Assembly (NCBI GenBank): GCA_005502875.1 | Contig: SCMV01000041.1 | Coordinates: 1 to 35,195 of the forward strand | DNA length: 35,195 bases | Direction of reading: 5' to 3' | From: Comamonadaceae bacterium 2PF | Lineage (GTDB): Bacteria; Pseudomonadota; Gammaproteobacteria; Burkholderiales; Burkholderiaceae_C | Shown: piece by piece, positions 17,783 through 25,760 of the stretch | How positions within the stretch are numbered: the first letter of the stretch is position 1 | Layout of the letters: every line of letters begins with the position of its first letter | Made by a program: the position numbers and the translations under genes | The notes under the pieces: model-generated | The model's input: only the letters and a program-made list of their open reading frames with translations | Database searches by the model: none | Told to the model about the DNA's origin: nothing

Positions 17783-19054
17783 TCACCCCTGGCGCAGCGC
17801 CGAAGCGGGCTGCAGCAGTTCGGACATCGGCAACCAGCGCAAGCGATCACCCGGCTTGACGCAGGTGCCCTCGGGCAAGTCCACCAGGCCATCGGCCCAA
17901 GCGGCCGAACTGAGCACGCCCGAGCCCTGATGCGGGTGCAAGGTCAGTGCGCCTTGCTCGTTCAGGCGCGCACGCAGGAACTCCCGGCGTTTGTCCGGGC
18001 GTGGCCAATCGAACGCGGCAGGCAGATCAAGGGCACGCGGCAAACACCAGCCCTCACCTGCCAACCAGCCAATGGCAGGTCGAGCCAGCAAGAGGAAGGT
18101 CACGAAACTGGCCACCGGGTTGCCAGGCAAGCCCATGTAGAGCGCCCGTGATCCACCCTCGCGATCCAGCCAACCCAACACAAAAGGTTTGCCCGGCTTG
18201 ATCGCCAGCGCCCAGAAGTCCAGCCCCCCGGCCTCGGAGACGGCCTGGCGCAGGTGGTCTTCCTCGCCAACGGAGACGCCACCGCTGGTGATGACCAGGT
18301 CACAGCGCTGCGCAGCCAACCGCAGGGCCTCACGCGTGGCCTCCAGGCGATCGGGCACGGTGCCCAGGTCCACGACCTGCGCGCCCGCGGCTCGCGCCAG
18401 GGCCAGAAGCGTGTGGCGGTTGCTGTTGTAGATGGCGCCGGGCGGCAAGGGCTGCCCCGGCATGACCAGCTCATCGCCGGTGGTGAGCACCCCGATGACA
18501 GGCCGAGCGCGCACCAGCAGGTGCGCCGCACCCACCGACGCCGCCACGCCCAACGCGGCGGGACCCAAACGGGTGCCGGCCGACAGCACGGTCTGTCCAG
18601 CAGCGATGTCCTCGCCGCGACGGCGGATGTTCTGGCCCAGCTCGACGGGTCGCATGAAACTCACCATGCCGGTCTGTGGCTCGCCCTCGGTGTGCTCCTG
18701 CATGACCACGGCATCGGCCCCATCGGGGATGGGTGCGCCCGTGAAAATCCTGGCGCAAGTGCCTGGGTTCAGGGCCTGGCCGACCTGGCCGGCCGCCACC
18801 CGCTGCCCCTGCGGCAGGGCGGCACCAACCCGGTCCAGGTCGCAGGTGCGAAGCGCATAGCCGTCCATGGCGCTGTTGTCATGGGGTGGCACGTTCACCG
18901 TCGAAACCAAGTCCTGGGCCAGCACCCGCCCGAGGGCGTCTTCGGTGAGCACGAGCTCTGTTTTCGCGGCCGACTCTGGCAGGCTGACAAGGGCTTGCTG
19001 CAGGCGATCCAGGGCCTCGTTCAAGGGCATCAGGGGTTTGAAAGCGGGTGGCAT
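17783..19054 (-). CDS. moeA: Molybdopterin molybdenumtransferase MoeA
   Basis: Inserts molybdate into adenylated molybdopterin in the last step of cofactor synthesis. The product has 423 residues. The N-terminal domain has LGRVLAQDLVSTVNVPPHDNSAMDGYA with the conserved DNSAMDGYA loop, GAPIPDGADAVVMQEH, and the molybdopterin-binding GDELVMPG...SGGVSVGEEDHL, followed by AIKPGKPFVLG and LPGNPVASFVTF. The ATG at 19054 (MPPAFKPL) is preferred, though no clear ribosome binding site precedes it; the ATG at 19030 is an alternative. A possible promoter lies at 19067-19095, which would give a very short leader. It heads the moeA-moaD-moaE-crcB-cyclase run and is divergent from the hemerythrin gene. Confidence 0.95.
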   Translation of the reverse strand: MPPAFKPLMPLNEALDRLQQALVSLPESAAKTELVLTEDALGRVLAQDLVSTVNVPPHDNSAMDGYALRTCDLDRVGAALPQGQRVAAGQVGQALNPGTCARIFTGAPIPDGADAVVMQEHTEGEPQTGMVSFMRPVELGQNIRRRGEDIAAGQTVLSAGTRLGPAALGVAASVGAAHLLVRARPVIGVLTTGDELVMPGQPLPPGAIYNSNRHTLLALARAAGAQVVDLGTVPDRLEATREALRLAAQRCDLVITSGGVSVGEEDHLRQAVSEAGGLDFWALAIKPGKPFVLGWLDREGGSRALYMGLPGNPVASFVTFLLLARPAIGWLAGEGWCLPRALDLPAAFDWPRPDKRREFLRARLNEQGALTLHPHQGSGVLSSAAWADGLVDLPEGTCVKPGDRLRWLPMSELLQPASALRQG

Positions 19055-19066
19055 GGGCACATGCAA

Positions 19067-19095
19067 ATAAGACGTCTGCGCTAGTGTGGCATCAA
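19067..19095 (-). promoter_or_regulatory. Possible sigma-70 promoter of moeA
   Basis: TTGATG, 17 bases, TCTTAT on the moeA coding strand, four of six matches in each hexamer. It would leave a leader of only about 6 bases before the ATG at 19054, which fits the lack of a ribosome binding site there but makes the call tentative. Confidence 0.35.
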
Positions 19096-19130
19096 TCTCG
19101 ATGGCCCTGCCCCGCCCAGGCGCGAGCACA

Positions 19131-19751
19131 ATGGCAGGCATGCGCCCGACACCGGTTCAACCCCGCATCGAAGACCCCGTCGAGATGCTGCTGGCTTGCC
19201 ACGACAAGGTCCGCCATTTCAGCCGCTTGCTGCACAAACTGGTGGCGCATGTGGCCAGCCAAGGCGCTGACGAGCAAGCCCGGAACGCCGCGCTGGCTGT
19301 GCGCCGTTACTTCGACGTCGCAGCCCCCTTGCATCACCAGGACGAAGACTTGGACCTCTACCCGGCGCTGAAACAACTGGGCGACCCTTTGCTGAGCGAG
19401 GCGTGTCGCCGCCTGTCCCAGGAACACGGACCGCAGCACGCGCTCTGGCAAACCGTTTCAGCCTGGCTGCAGACCGTGGCGTCGGGCGAAGCGAACCCGC
19501 CCCCTGCCGCCGTCCTGCTCTTCGCCGACGACGCGATGCGGCACGCCGACGAGGAAGAGCGGCTGCTCTACCCCCAAGCCCGGCGCCTGAGCGCCACAGA
19601 CCTGGCCCACATCGCCCAGGCCATGAGCGCACGCCGCAGCGCCGCGCTCGACGCCACGCTTGATGTCCAGCTCGATCAGGCCGCCGATGGCAACGCGCCC
19701 TGCTCGGCCCCCAGCAGCAAGGCCATCAGCTCGCGCACCGAGCGGATCTGA
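19131..19751 (+). CDS. Hemerythrin / HHE cation-binding domain protein
   Basis: A protein of about 206 residues with a four-helix hemerythrin-like domain. Candidate diiron ligands are in CHDKVRHFSRLLHKL, PLHHQDEDLDLYPAL, SQEHGPQH and RHADEEERLLYP (the HxxxE pattern). Such proteins bind oxygen or nitric oxide, or act in iron-sulfur repair; which applies cannot be told. The start is uncertain: ATG at 19131 or 19140, neither with a strong ribosome binding site. It is the only rightward gene in a long leftward region, and its last 76 bases overlap the 3' end of the convergent flavoenzyme gene. The tail after about residue 180 looks unconserved. Confidence 0.8.
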   Translation: MAGMRPTPVQPRIEDPVEMLLACHDKVRHFSRLLHKLVAHVASQGADEQARNAALAVRRYFDVAAPLHHQDEDLDLYPALKQLGDPLLSEACRRLSQEHGPQHALWQTVSAWLQTVASGEANPPPAAVLLFADDAMRHADEEERLLYPQARRLSATDLAHIAQAMSARRSAALDATLDVQLDQAADGNAPCSAPSSKAISSRTERI

Positions 19752-20914
19752 TCGCCAAAGGGCATGGCGCCCGCACCCCGGAAGAACAAGCCTTTCTTGA
19801 CGTCGCCACGCAAGGCCGCTGCCAACTGGTTGTCGATGCAGAACTGCCCCCAGGTGGCCAGGCCATCTCGCAGGCCGCACTGCGCCAAGCAGTCGAAGGC
19901 CTTGGTGCAACGCGACTTCACGTGCGCCACGCCTTGCAACTTGTGCTCGATGCGCAGGTAGGCATCGAGCCAGGGCGTGCGCACCGCACGCGCGGGCAGC
20001 CCCGCCACGCTGACGAACTCGGCCAGGTCCTCGTCGCGGGCTTCGGCCAGCACGCGCTTGAACTCGGGGTGGGCATCGCCCTCGGTGGTGACGGCGAAGG
20101 GCGTGCCCAACTGCACGCCCGCCGCGCCCAGGGCCTGCACCCGCCGGATGTCGGCGTGGCTGCGGATGCCGCCGGCGGCGATCAATGGGATGTCAACGCC
20201 CATGCTGTCGAAGAACGCCCGACACGCTGGCAGCACCTGCTCGAAATCGAAACGCGTGTCCTTCAGGTCGGCGATGCGCGCGGCCCCCAGGTGCCCGCCC
20301 GCCAACCTGGGGTGCTCGATGACGATGGCGTCCGGCAGGCGTTGCTTGCGCTCCCACTTGCGCACCAGCAACTGCACGCCTCGGGCGTCAGACAAGATGG
20401 GGATCAGCAGCGCCCCGGGGTGCTCTCGCGCCAGATCGGGCAAGTCCAGCGGCAGGCCAGCGCCCACCACGATGGCGTCGATGCCGCAGGCCAGGGCCTG
20501 TTGCACCGATGGGGCGTATTCGCCGACCGCCCGCATCACGTTGATGGCCAGCAGGCCCTTGCCACCGCTGAGCGCGCGCGCAGCGCGGATCTCGCGCTCG
20601 ATCGCCTCCAGGTTGGCGGCGTTGATGGCCTGCTTGGCCCGCTCGTCCTGTGGCAGACCGGTGGTGCGGGCCATGAGGTCAGGGTGATGGCGGCGCAGGT
20701 CGACCGAAGAAAGGGTGCCCACACCCCCCATGGCCGCGACGGCGCCAGCCAGGCGACTGCCCGACACGCCCACCCCCATGCCGCCCTGGAAAATGGGCAG
20801 CAAGGTGCGTCCACCCAGGTTCAGAGACCGCAGTCCGCTGCCTCGCAACAGGTCCAACAAATCAGGCGAAATGGCATCGGCACCGCAGGTGCGCTGGCTT
20901 GAGCTGGGGTTCAT
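19676..20914 (-). CDS. Nitronate monooxygenase / 2-nitropropane dioxygenase-like flavoenzyme
   Basis: A 412-residue FMN-dependent TIM-barrel enzyme. It shows PIFQGGMGVGVSGSRLAGAVAAMGGVGTLSS at the N-terminus, IVVGAGLPLDLP, EHPRLAGGHLGA (resembling the AGGHxG motif), PLIAAGGIRSHADI and GAAGVQLGTPFAVTTE (FMN phosphate binding). Family members oxidise nitronates or act as NAD(P)H:quinone reductases. The C-terminal part (from about 330) has four cysteines (SRCTKAFDCLAQCGLRDG, QFCIDNQ), unusual for simple nitronate monooxygenases and suggestive of a metal or cluster site (inference). The gene lies 140 bases after thrC on the same strand, interrupting the thrC-moeA neighbourhood. Confidence 0.88.
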   Translation of the reverse strand: MNPSSSQRTCGADAISPDLLDLLRGSGLRSLNLGGRTLLPIFQGGMGVGVSGSRLAGAVAAMGGVGTLSSVDLRRHHPDLMARTTGLPQDERAKQAINAANLEAIEREIRAARALSGGKGLLAINVMRAVGEYAPSVQQALACGIDAIVVGAGLPLDLPDLAREHPGALLIPILSDARGVQLLVRKWERKQRLPDAIVIEHPRLAGGHLGAARIADLKDTRFDFEQVLPACRAFFDSMGVDIPLIAAGGIRSHADIRRVQALGAAGVQLGTPFAVTTEGDAHPEFKRVLAEARDEDLAEFVSVAGLPARAVRTPWLDAYLRIEHKLQGVAHVKSRCTKAFDCLAQCGLRDGLATWGQFCIDNQLAAALRGDVKKGLFFRGAGAMPFGDQIRSVRELMALLLGAEQGALPSAA

Positions 20915-20979
20915 GCGGGGCAGCCTACCCGCGCGCCAGGGTGCAACATTTGCCCTGCATCAAGCCAGCCAGAAAGCAC

Positions 20980-21044
20980 AACGCCCGTGCGGCGCTTGGC
21001 CCACGGGCGTTCACAGAGCCGTCATCGGGCAACGCCCGATCGGC
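20980..21044. repeat. Two hairpins between thrC and the flavoenzyme gene
   Basis: ACGCCCGTG pairs with CACGGGCGT (about 20981-21010), and GCC...ATCGGGC/GCCCGAT...GGC pairs across a three-base loop (21018-21044), 11 bases after the thrC stop. Neither is followed by a clear T-run, so they are more likely 3'-end stabilisers or weak terminators than strong intrinsic ones. Confidence 0.45.
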
Positions 21045-21054
21045 TCAGGTCGGG

Positions 21055-22476
21055 TCAGTCCTGGCAGTGCTGGACGACGTAGTCCTTGACCCACTGGGTC
21101 TCGTTCGGGCTCACCACGAACCGCTTGGGCAGCGCTTCCAGACCGTCCAGGCCCTTGATCCAGAACGGGCGAGCCGGACGCTGGCCCGTGGCCTCGACGA
21201 TGGTCTCCTCGAACTTCGCCGGCAAGGCGGTTTCGAGCACGATCATCGTCACGCCAGGCTTCATGTGCGCCTTGGCCACCTTCAGGCCATCGGCCGTGTG
21301 GGTGTCGATCAGCGTGCCGTCCTTCTCGAACGTTTCGCGGATGGTGACCAGGCGGTCTGCGTGCGAGCTGGTGCCCGACACGAACCCGTAGCCCTGCACC
21401 TTGGCGAAGACGTCGGCCGGCAGCGTGAAGCCGCCCTGCTTCTCGACCGCGTCCTTGAACAGGGCCTTGCAGCCAGCGCCATCGCGACCCAGCAGGTCGA
21501 ACACGAAGCGCTCGAAGTTCGAGGCCTTGGAGATGTCCATCGAGGGCGACGAGGTCTCGTACGTTTCGGCCGAGCCGCGCACGCGGTAGGTGCCGGTGCG
21601 GAAGAACTCATCCAGCACGTTGTTCTCGTTGGTGGCCACCACCAGTTGCTCGACGGGCAGGCCCATCATGCGGGCCACGTGGCCAGCGCAGACGTTGCCG
21701 AAGTTGCCAGACGGCACCGTGAAGGACACCTTCTCGGCGTTCGACTTGGTGGCGTAGAAGTAGCCAGCAAAGTAGTACACCACCTGAGCCAGCAAGCGGG
21801 CCCAGTTGATGGAGTTCACGGTGCCGATCTTGTACTTGCGCTTGAAGTCGAGGTCGTTCGAGCAAGCCTTGACGATGTCCTGGCAGTCGTCGAACACACC
21901 TTCAACGGCGATGTTGTGGATGTTGGGGTCCTGCAGGCTGAACATCTGGGCCTGCTGGAAGGGGCTCATGCGGCCGTGCGGGCTCAGCATGAACACACGC
22001 ACACCCTTCTTGCCACGCATGGCGTACTCGGCCGCGCTGCCGGTGTCACCCGAGGTGGCGCCCAGGATGTTGAGTTGCTCGCCACGGCGACCCAGTTCGT
22101 ACTCGAACAGGTTGCCCAGCAGCTGCATGGCCATGTCCTTGAAGGCCAGCGTCGGGCCGTTGGACAGGGCCTCCAGGCACAGGCCCGGCTCCAGGTGCTT
22201 GAGCGGCGTGATCTCGGGGAAGCCGTAGACCTCTTGCGTGTAGGTCTTGGCGGCCAGCGCCTTCAGGTCGGCCGCCGGGATGTCGTCGATGTACAGCGAC
22301 AGGACCTCAAAAGCCAGCTCGGCGTAGGGCAAGCCGCGCCACTTGGTGAGCGTGGCGTCGTCCACCTTCGGGTAGGAGATGGGCAGGTACAGGCCACCGT
22401 CCGGCGCCAGGCCTTCGAGCAGGATCTCGGAAAAGCCGCGCTGCGTCTGGTCGCCACGGGTGGAGATGTACTTCAT
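21055..22476 (-). CDS. thrC: Threonine synthase
   Basis: PLP-dependent enzyme that converts O-phosphohomoserine to L-threonine. The product has 473 residues, as in the long bacterial class. It begins MKYISTRGD with GLAPDGGLYLP, typical of ThrC. The PLP lysine is K113 in LAFKDMAMQLLG. GATSGDTGSAAEYA and VPSGNFGNVCAG are the phosphate- and substrate-binding loops. Its start overlaps the hom stop by 4 bases (ATGA), so the two steps from aspartate semialdehyde toward threonine are translationally coupled. A thrB gene for the intervening kinase is not in this window, so homoserine phosphorylation must be encoded elsewhere. Confidence 0.97.
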   Translation of the reverse strand: MKYISTRGDQTQRGFSEILLEGLAPDGGLYLPISYPKVDDATLTKWRGLPYAELAFEVLSLYIDDIPAADLKALAAKTYTQEVYGFPEITPLKHLEPGLCLEALSNGPTLAFKDMAMQLLGNLFEYELGRRGEQLNILGATSGDTGSAAEYAMRGKKGVRVFMLSPHGRMSPFQQAQMFSLQDPNIHNIAVEGVFDDCQDIVKACSNDLDFKRKYKIGTVNSINWARLLAQVVYYFAGYFYATKSNAEKVSFTVPSGNFGNVCAGHVARMMGLPVEQLVVATNENNVLDEFFRTGTYRVRGSAETYETSSPSMDISKASNFERFVFDLLGRDGAGCKALFKDAVEKQGGFTLPADVFAKVQGYGFVSGTSSHADRLVTIRETFEKDGTLIDTHTADGLKVAKAHMKPGVTMIVLETALPAKFEETIVEATGQRPARPFWIKGLDGLEALPKRFVVSPNETQWVKDYVVQHCQD

Positions 22477-23804
22477 GCCAGCTCTTCCTTGCGCAGCTTG
22501 ACGATGGGGGCCAGCACCGTGGGCAGCGCCTGCATCGCGGCGATGGCCTGGTTCATGCCACCTTCGCTCGTCTCGTGGGTCAGGATGATCAGGTCGGTCT
22601 GGCTGCCCTCGCTGACCTCATCGGCCTCGCGCTGGATGACCGCGTCGATGCTGATGCCCTTGTCGGCCAGGATGCCGGTGAGCTTGGCCAGCACGCCGGC
22701 CTTGTCGGCCACGCGCAAGCGCAGGTAGAACGACGTGAGAACCTGGTCCAGCGGCAAGATGGGCAGCGCCGACATCGAATCCGGCTGGAAGGCCAGGTAA
22801 GGCACGCGGGCCTCGGGGGCTGCGTCCAGCAGGCGGGCGATGTCCACCAGGTCGGCCACCACGGCCGAAGCGGTCGGCTCCGAACCTGCGCCCTTGCCGT
22901 AGTACATGGTCGTGCCGACGGCATCACCCTGCACCAGCACGGCGTTCATGGCGCCTTCGACGTTGGCGATCAGGCGCTTCATCGGCACCAGCGTGGGGTG
23001 GGTGCGCAGCTCCACGCCGTTGTCACGGCGGCGGGCGATGCCCAGCAGCTTGATGCGGTAGCCCAGTTGCTCGGCGTAGCGGATGTCCGTGGCCGACAGC
23101 TTGGTGATGCCTTCCACGTGCGCCTTGTCGAACTGCACCGGGATGCCGAAAGCGATCGCGCTCAGCAGCGTGGCCTTGTGCGCGGCGTCCACACCTTCGA
23201 TGTCAAAGGTCGGGTCGGCCTCGGCGTAGCCCAGGCGTTGCGCTTCCTTGAGCACCACGTCGAAGTCCAGGCCCTTGTCACGCATCTCGGACAGGATGAA
23301 GTTCGTGGTGCCGTTGATGATGCCGGCCACCCACTGCACCTGGTTGGCCGTCAGGCCTTCGCGCAGCGCCTTGATGATGGGGATGCCGCCGGCCACAGCC
23401 GCTTCGAAGGCCACGATCACGCCCTTTTCGCGGGCGGCGGCGAAGATTTCGGTGCCGTGCACGGCCAGCAGGGCCTTGTTGGCCGTGACCACGTGCTTGC
23501 CAGCGGCGATGGCTTCGAGCACCAGGGCCTTGGCGATGCCATAGCCACCGATGAGCTCGACCACCACGTCGATGTCCGGGTTGGCGATCACGGCGCGGGC
23601 GTCGGAGACGATCTGGGCGGCGTCACCCACGACCTTCTTGGCCAGTTCGGTGTTCAGATCGGCCACCATGGCGATCTCGATGCCACGGCCGGCGCGCCGG
23701 CGGATCTCTTCCTGGTTGCGCTTGAGGACGGTGAAGGTGCCGCCGCCGACGGTGCCGATGCCCAGCAGGCCGACGCGCACGGGACGCAGTTGTTCTTGGC
23801 TCAT
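22473..23804 (-). CDS. hom: Homoserine dehydrogenase
   Basis: Reduces aspartate semialdehyde to homoserine with NAD(P)H in the threonine and methionine branch. The product has 443 residues. The Rossmann motif GLLGIGTVGGGT is at about 13-24, followed by VVTANKALLAVHG, GGIPIIKALREGL, NGTTNFIL and the catalytic EAQRLGYAEADPTFDIEGVDAAHK. The C-terminal ACT domain (about 350-435) suggests feedback control, as in other monofunctional Hom proteins (family knowledge). It is coupled to thrC by a 4-base overlap and follows alaT by 70 bases; that gap holds a GC-rich inverted repeat (23825-23849) with no T-run. Confidence 0.97.
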   Translation of the reverse strand: MSQEQLRPVRVGLLGIGTVGGGTFTVLKRNQEEIRRRAGRGIEIAMVADLNTELAKKVVGDAAQIVSDARAVIANPDIDVVVELIGGYGIAKALVLEAIAAGKHVVTANKALLAVHGTEIFAAAREKGVIVAFEAAVAGGIPIIKALREGLTANQVQWVAGIINGTTNFILSEMRDKGLDFDVVLKEAQRLGYAEADPTFDIEGVDAAHKATLLSAIAFGIPVQFDKAHVEGITKLSATDIRYAEQLGYRIKLLGIARRRDNGVELRTHPTLVPMKRLIANVEGAMNAVLVQGDAVGTTMYYGKGAGSEPTASAVVADLVDIARLLDAAPEARVPYLAFQPDSMSALPILPLDQVLTSFYLRLRVADKAGVLAKLTGILADKGISIDAVIQREADEVSEGSQTDLIILTHETSEGGMNQAIAAMQALPTVLAPIVKLRKEELA

Positions 23805-23874
23805 GGTGTTTTCTCAGGTTCGCTGCGGGCGGCCTCGTGGGCGGCCCGCGTGTTTCAAATCAGGCAGACGAGGC

Positions 23875-25098
23875 TCAGGCGTGGCGCTTGCGATAGCCGT
23901 CCAGGAATCGCGCGATGCGACCGATGGCATCTGCCAGGTCGTCGCTGTTGGGCAGGAACACCAGGCGGAAGTGGTCCGGCTGGGGCCAATTGAAGCCGGT
24001 GCCCTGCACGATCAGCACCTTCTCCTCGGCCAGCAACTCGTAAGCGAATTGCTGGTCGTCGGCGATGGGGTACATCTTCGGGTCCAGCTTGGGGAACATG
24101 TACAGCGCGCCCTTGGGCTTGACCACGCTCACACCGGGGATCTGGTTCAGCAGCTCGTAGGCCAGGTCACGCTGCTTGCACAGGCGCCCGCCTGGTTGCA
24201 CCAGGTCCTTGATGCTCTGGTAGCCGCCCAGCGCGGTCTGGATGGCCAGCTGGCCCGGCGTGTTGGCGCACAGGCGCATCGAGGCCAGCATGTTCAGGCC
24301 CTCGATGTAGTCACGCGCGTGGCGCTTCTCGCCCGACACCACCATCCAGCCGGCCCGATAGCCGCAGGAGCGGTAGTTCTTGCTCAGGCCGTTGAAGGTC
24401 AGGCAGAGCACGTCGTCGGCCAACGAGGCGATCGAGGTGTGCTCGTTGCCGTCGAACAGCGTCTTGTCGTAGATCTCGTCGGCCAGGATGATGAGCTGGT
24501 GCTCGCGCGCAACCTCGATGATCTCCTTGAGCAGGCTCTCGGGGTAGAGCGCGCCGGTCGGGTTGTTCGGGTTGATGACCACGATGGCGCGGGTGCGCGG
24601 CGTGATCTTGGCGCGGATGTCGGCGATGTCGGGGTACCACTCCTGCTGCTCGTCGCAGATGTAGTGCACCGGGCGGCCGCCCGAGAGCGACACCGCGGCG
24701 GTGTAGAGCGGGTAGTCGGGCGCCGGCAGCAGCACCTCGTCGTCCTCGTTGCACAGCGCGTTGATCGCCATCACGATGAGCTCGGACGCGCCATTGCCCA
24801 GGTAGACATCGTCCACCGTCACGCCCTTGATGCCCTTTTCCTGGCAGTAGTGCACCACCGACTTGCGCGGCGCGAACAGGCCCTTGCTGTCGGTGTAGCC
24901 CGCCGCACCCGAGAGGTTGCGGATCATGTCCTGCACGATCTCGTCGGGCGGCTCCAGCCCGAACACGGCCAGGTTGCCGATGTTGAGCTTGATGATCTTG
25001 TGCCCGTCCTCTTCCATCTGACGCGCCTTTTCCAGCACGGGCCCACGGATGTCGTAACAGACATTGGCGAGTTTGCTGGACTTGACGATGGGCTTCAA
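23875..25098 (-). CDS. alaT: PLP-dependent aminotransferase, AlaT/AlaA type
   Basis: A 407-residue class I/II aminotransferase, most likely glutamate-pyruvate (alanine) transaminase. The N-terminal SSKLANVCYDIRGPVL and NIGNLAVFGLEPPDEI are characteristic of AlaA/AlaT. NPNNPTGALYP precedes the PLP lysine K240 in FNGLSKNYRSCGYRAGW; a further arginine in the C-terminal FRLVFLP binds the substrate carboxylate. It is the first gene of alaT-hom-thrC, an order I recall as common in Burkholderiales. It diverges from the Mth938-like gene across 136 bases. Substrate is by family resemblance, so aspartate aminotransferase activity is possible. Confidence 0.93.
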   Translation of the reverse strand: MKPIVKSSKLANVCYDIRGPVLEKARQMEEDGHKIIKLNIGNLAVFGLEPPDEIVQDMIRNLSGAAGYTDSKGLFAPRKSVVHYCQEKGIKGVTVDDVYLGNGASELIVMAINALCNEDDEVLLPAPDYPLYTAAVSLSGGRPVHYICDEQQEWYPDIADIRAKITPRTRAIVVINPNNPTGALYPESLLKEIIEVAREHQLIILADEIYDKTLFDGNEHTSIASLADDVLCLTFNGLSKNYRSCGYRAGWMVVSGEKRHARDYIEGLNMLASMRLCANTPGQLAIQTALGGYQSIKDLVQPGGRLCKQRDLAYELLNQIPGVSVVKPKGALYMFPKLDPKMYPIADDQQFAYELLAEEKVLIVQGTGFNWPQPDHFRLVFLPNSDDLADAIGRIARFLDGYRKRHA

Positions 25099-25234
25099 AA
25101 CGTTCTCCGATGGGCGGGCAAAGTGGGGGAAACCGAGGGAAAGCTAGAATTTAACCACACCCGCCTGGGCAAACGCCCCACGAGCGTGCCGATCCCCTCC
25201 AGGTGCGCAGGCTCGCCGAACGCACATTCGCACC

Positions 25235-25609
25235 ATGAAATTCCAGCCCGATCGCCCCGAAGGGGTCAATGTCATTCACGCCTACACCCGCACCAGCGTG
25301 TCGGTGAACGGGCAGGTGCACACGCGCAGCCTCCTGGTGCCGCCCACCGGCGATTTGATCGACTGGCCCGTGAGCTCGCTGGAAGCGCTGACCGAGGCCG
25401 ATTTCCAGCCCATCCTGGACGCCCGCCCCGAGGTGGTGATCCTGGGCACCGGCCCAACCCTGCGATTCCTCAAGCCAGCGCTGCTGCGCCACCTCATGGC
25501 CGCGCGCATCGGCGTCGAGACCATGGACACCGCCGCAGCGTGCCGCACCTACAACATCCTGGTGGGCGAAGGCCGACAGGTGATGGCGGCATTGCTCGTC
25601 GGAGACTGA
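25235..25609 (+). CDS. Mth938-like domain protein (DUF498)
   Basis: A 124-residue protein of the Mth938/NDUFAF3-like family. VNVIHAYTRTSVSVNGQVHTRSLLVPP, PEVVILGTGPTLRFL and IGVETMDTAAACRTYNILVGEGRQVMAALL are the family blocks. The mitochondrial relative NDUFAF3 helps assemble respiratory complex I; the bacterial role is not settled. The ATG at 25235 starts the conserved sequence directly. It is divergent from alaT and followed on the same strand by the peroxiredoxin gene after 151 bases containing a TATAAT box, so the two are probably transcribed separately. Confidence 0.9.
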   Translation: MKFQPDRPEGVNVIHAYTRTSVSVNGQVHTRSLLVPPTGDLIDWPVSSLEALTEADFQPILDARPEVVILGTGPTLRFLKPALLRHLMAARIGVETMDTAAACRTYNILVGEGRQVMAALLVGD

Positions 25610-25670
25610 TGGTCACAGGAGGGCAACGGGCGCATGCCTGACAAGCCCATCTGCGCACCAATTCCGCGCG

Positions 25671-25688
25671 CTTCACACTGCTTCACAC
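25671..25688 (+). repeat. Tandem CTTCACAC repeat upstream of the peroxiredoxin promoter
   Basis: CTTCACAC occurs at 25671-25678 and 25681-25688, exactly one helical turn apart, about 31-53 bases upstream of the TATAAT box. The spacing suits tandem binding of an activator. The regulator is unknown. Confidence 0.35.
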
Positions 25689-25718
25689 CCCCGGATCGGG
25701 TGGCCTTTGCGAAGCATT

Positions 25719-25724
25719 TATAAT
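25719..25724 (+). promoter_or_regulatory. TATAAT -10 box of the peroxiredoxin gene
   Basis: A perfect TATAAT 36 bases before the ATG. No good -35 hexamer lies 16-18 bases upstream, so an activator may be needed, which fits a stress gene. Confidence 0.5.
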
Positions 25725-25760
25725 CAACGGTTATTCACGCAGGCTGCTGATTTTCATCAC

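Noticed and set aside
23825-23849. Threonine attenuator between alaT and hom
   Set aside because: The GC-rich inverted repeat has no T-run and there is no leader peptide rich in Thr or Ile codons.
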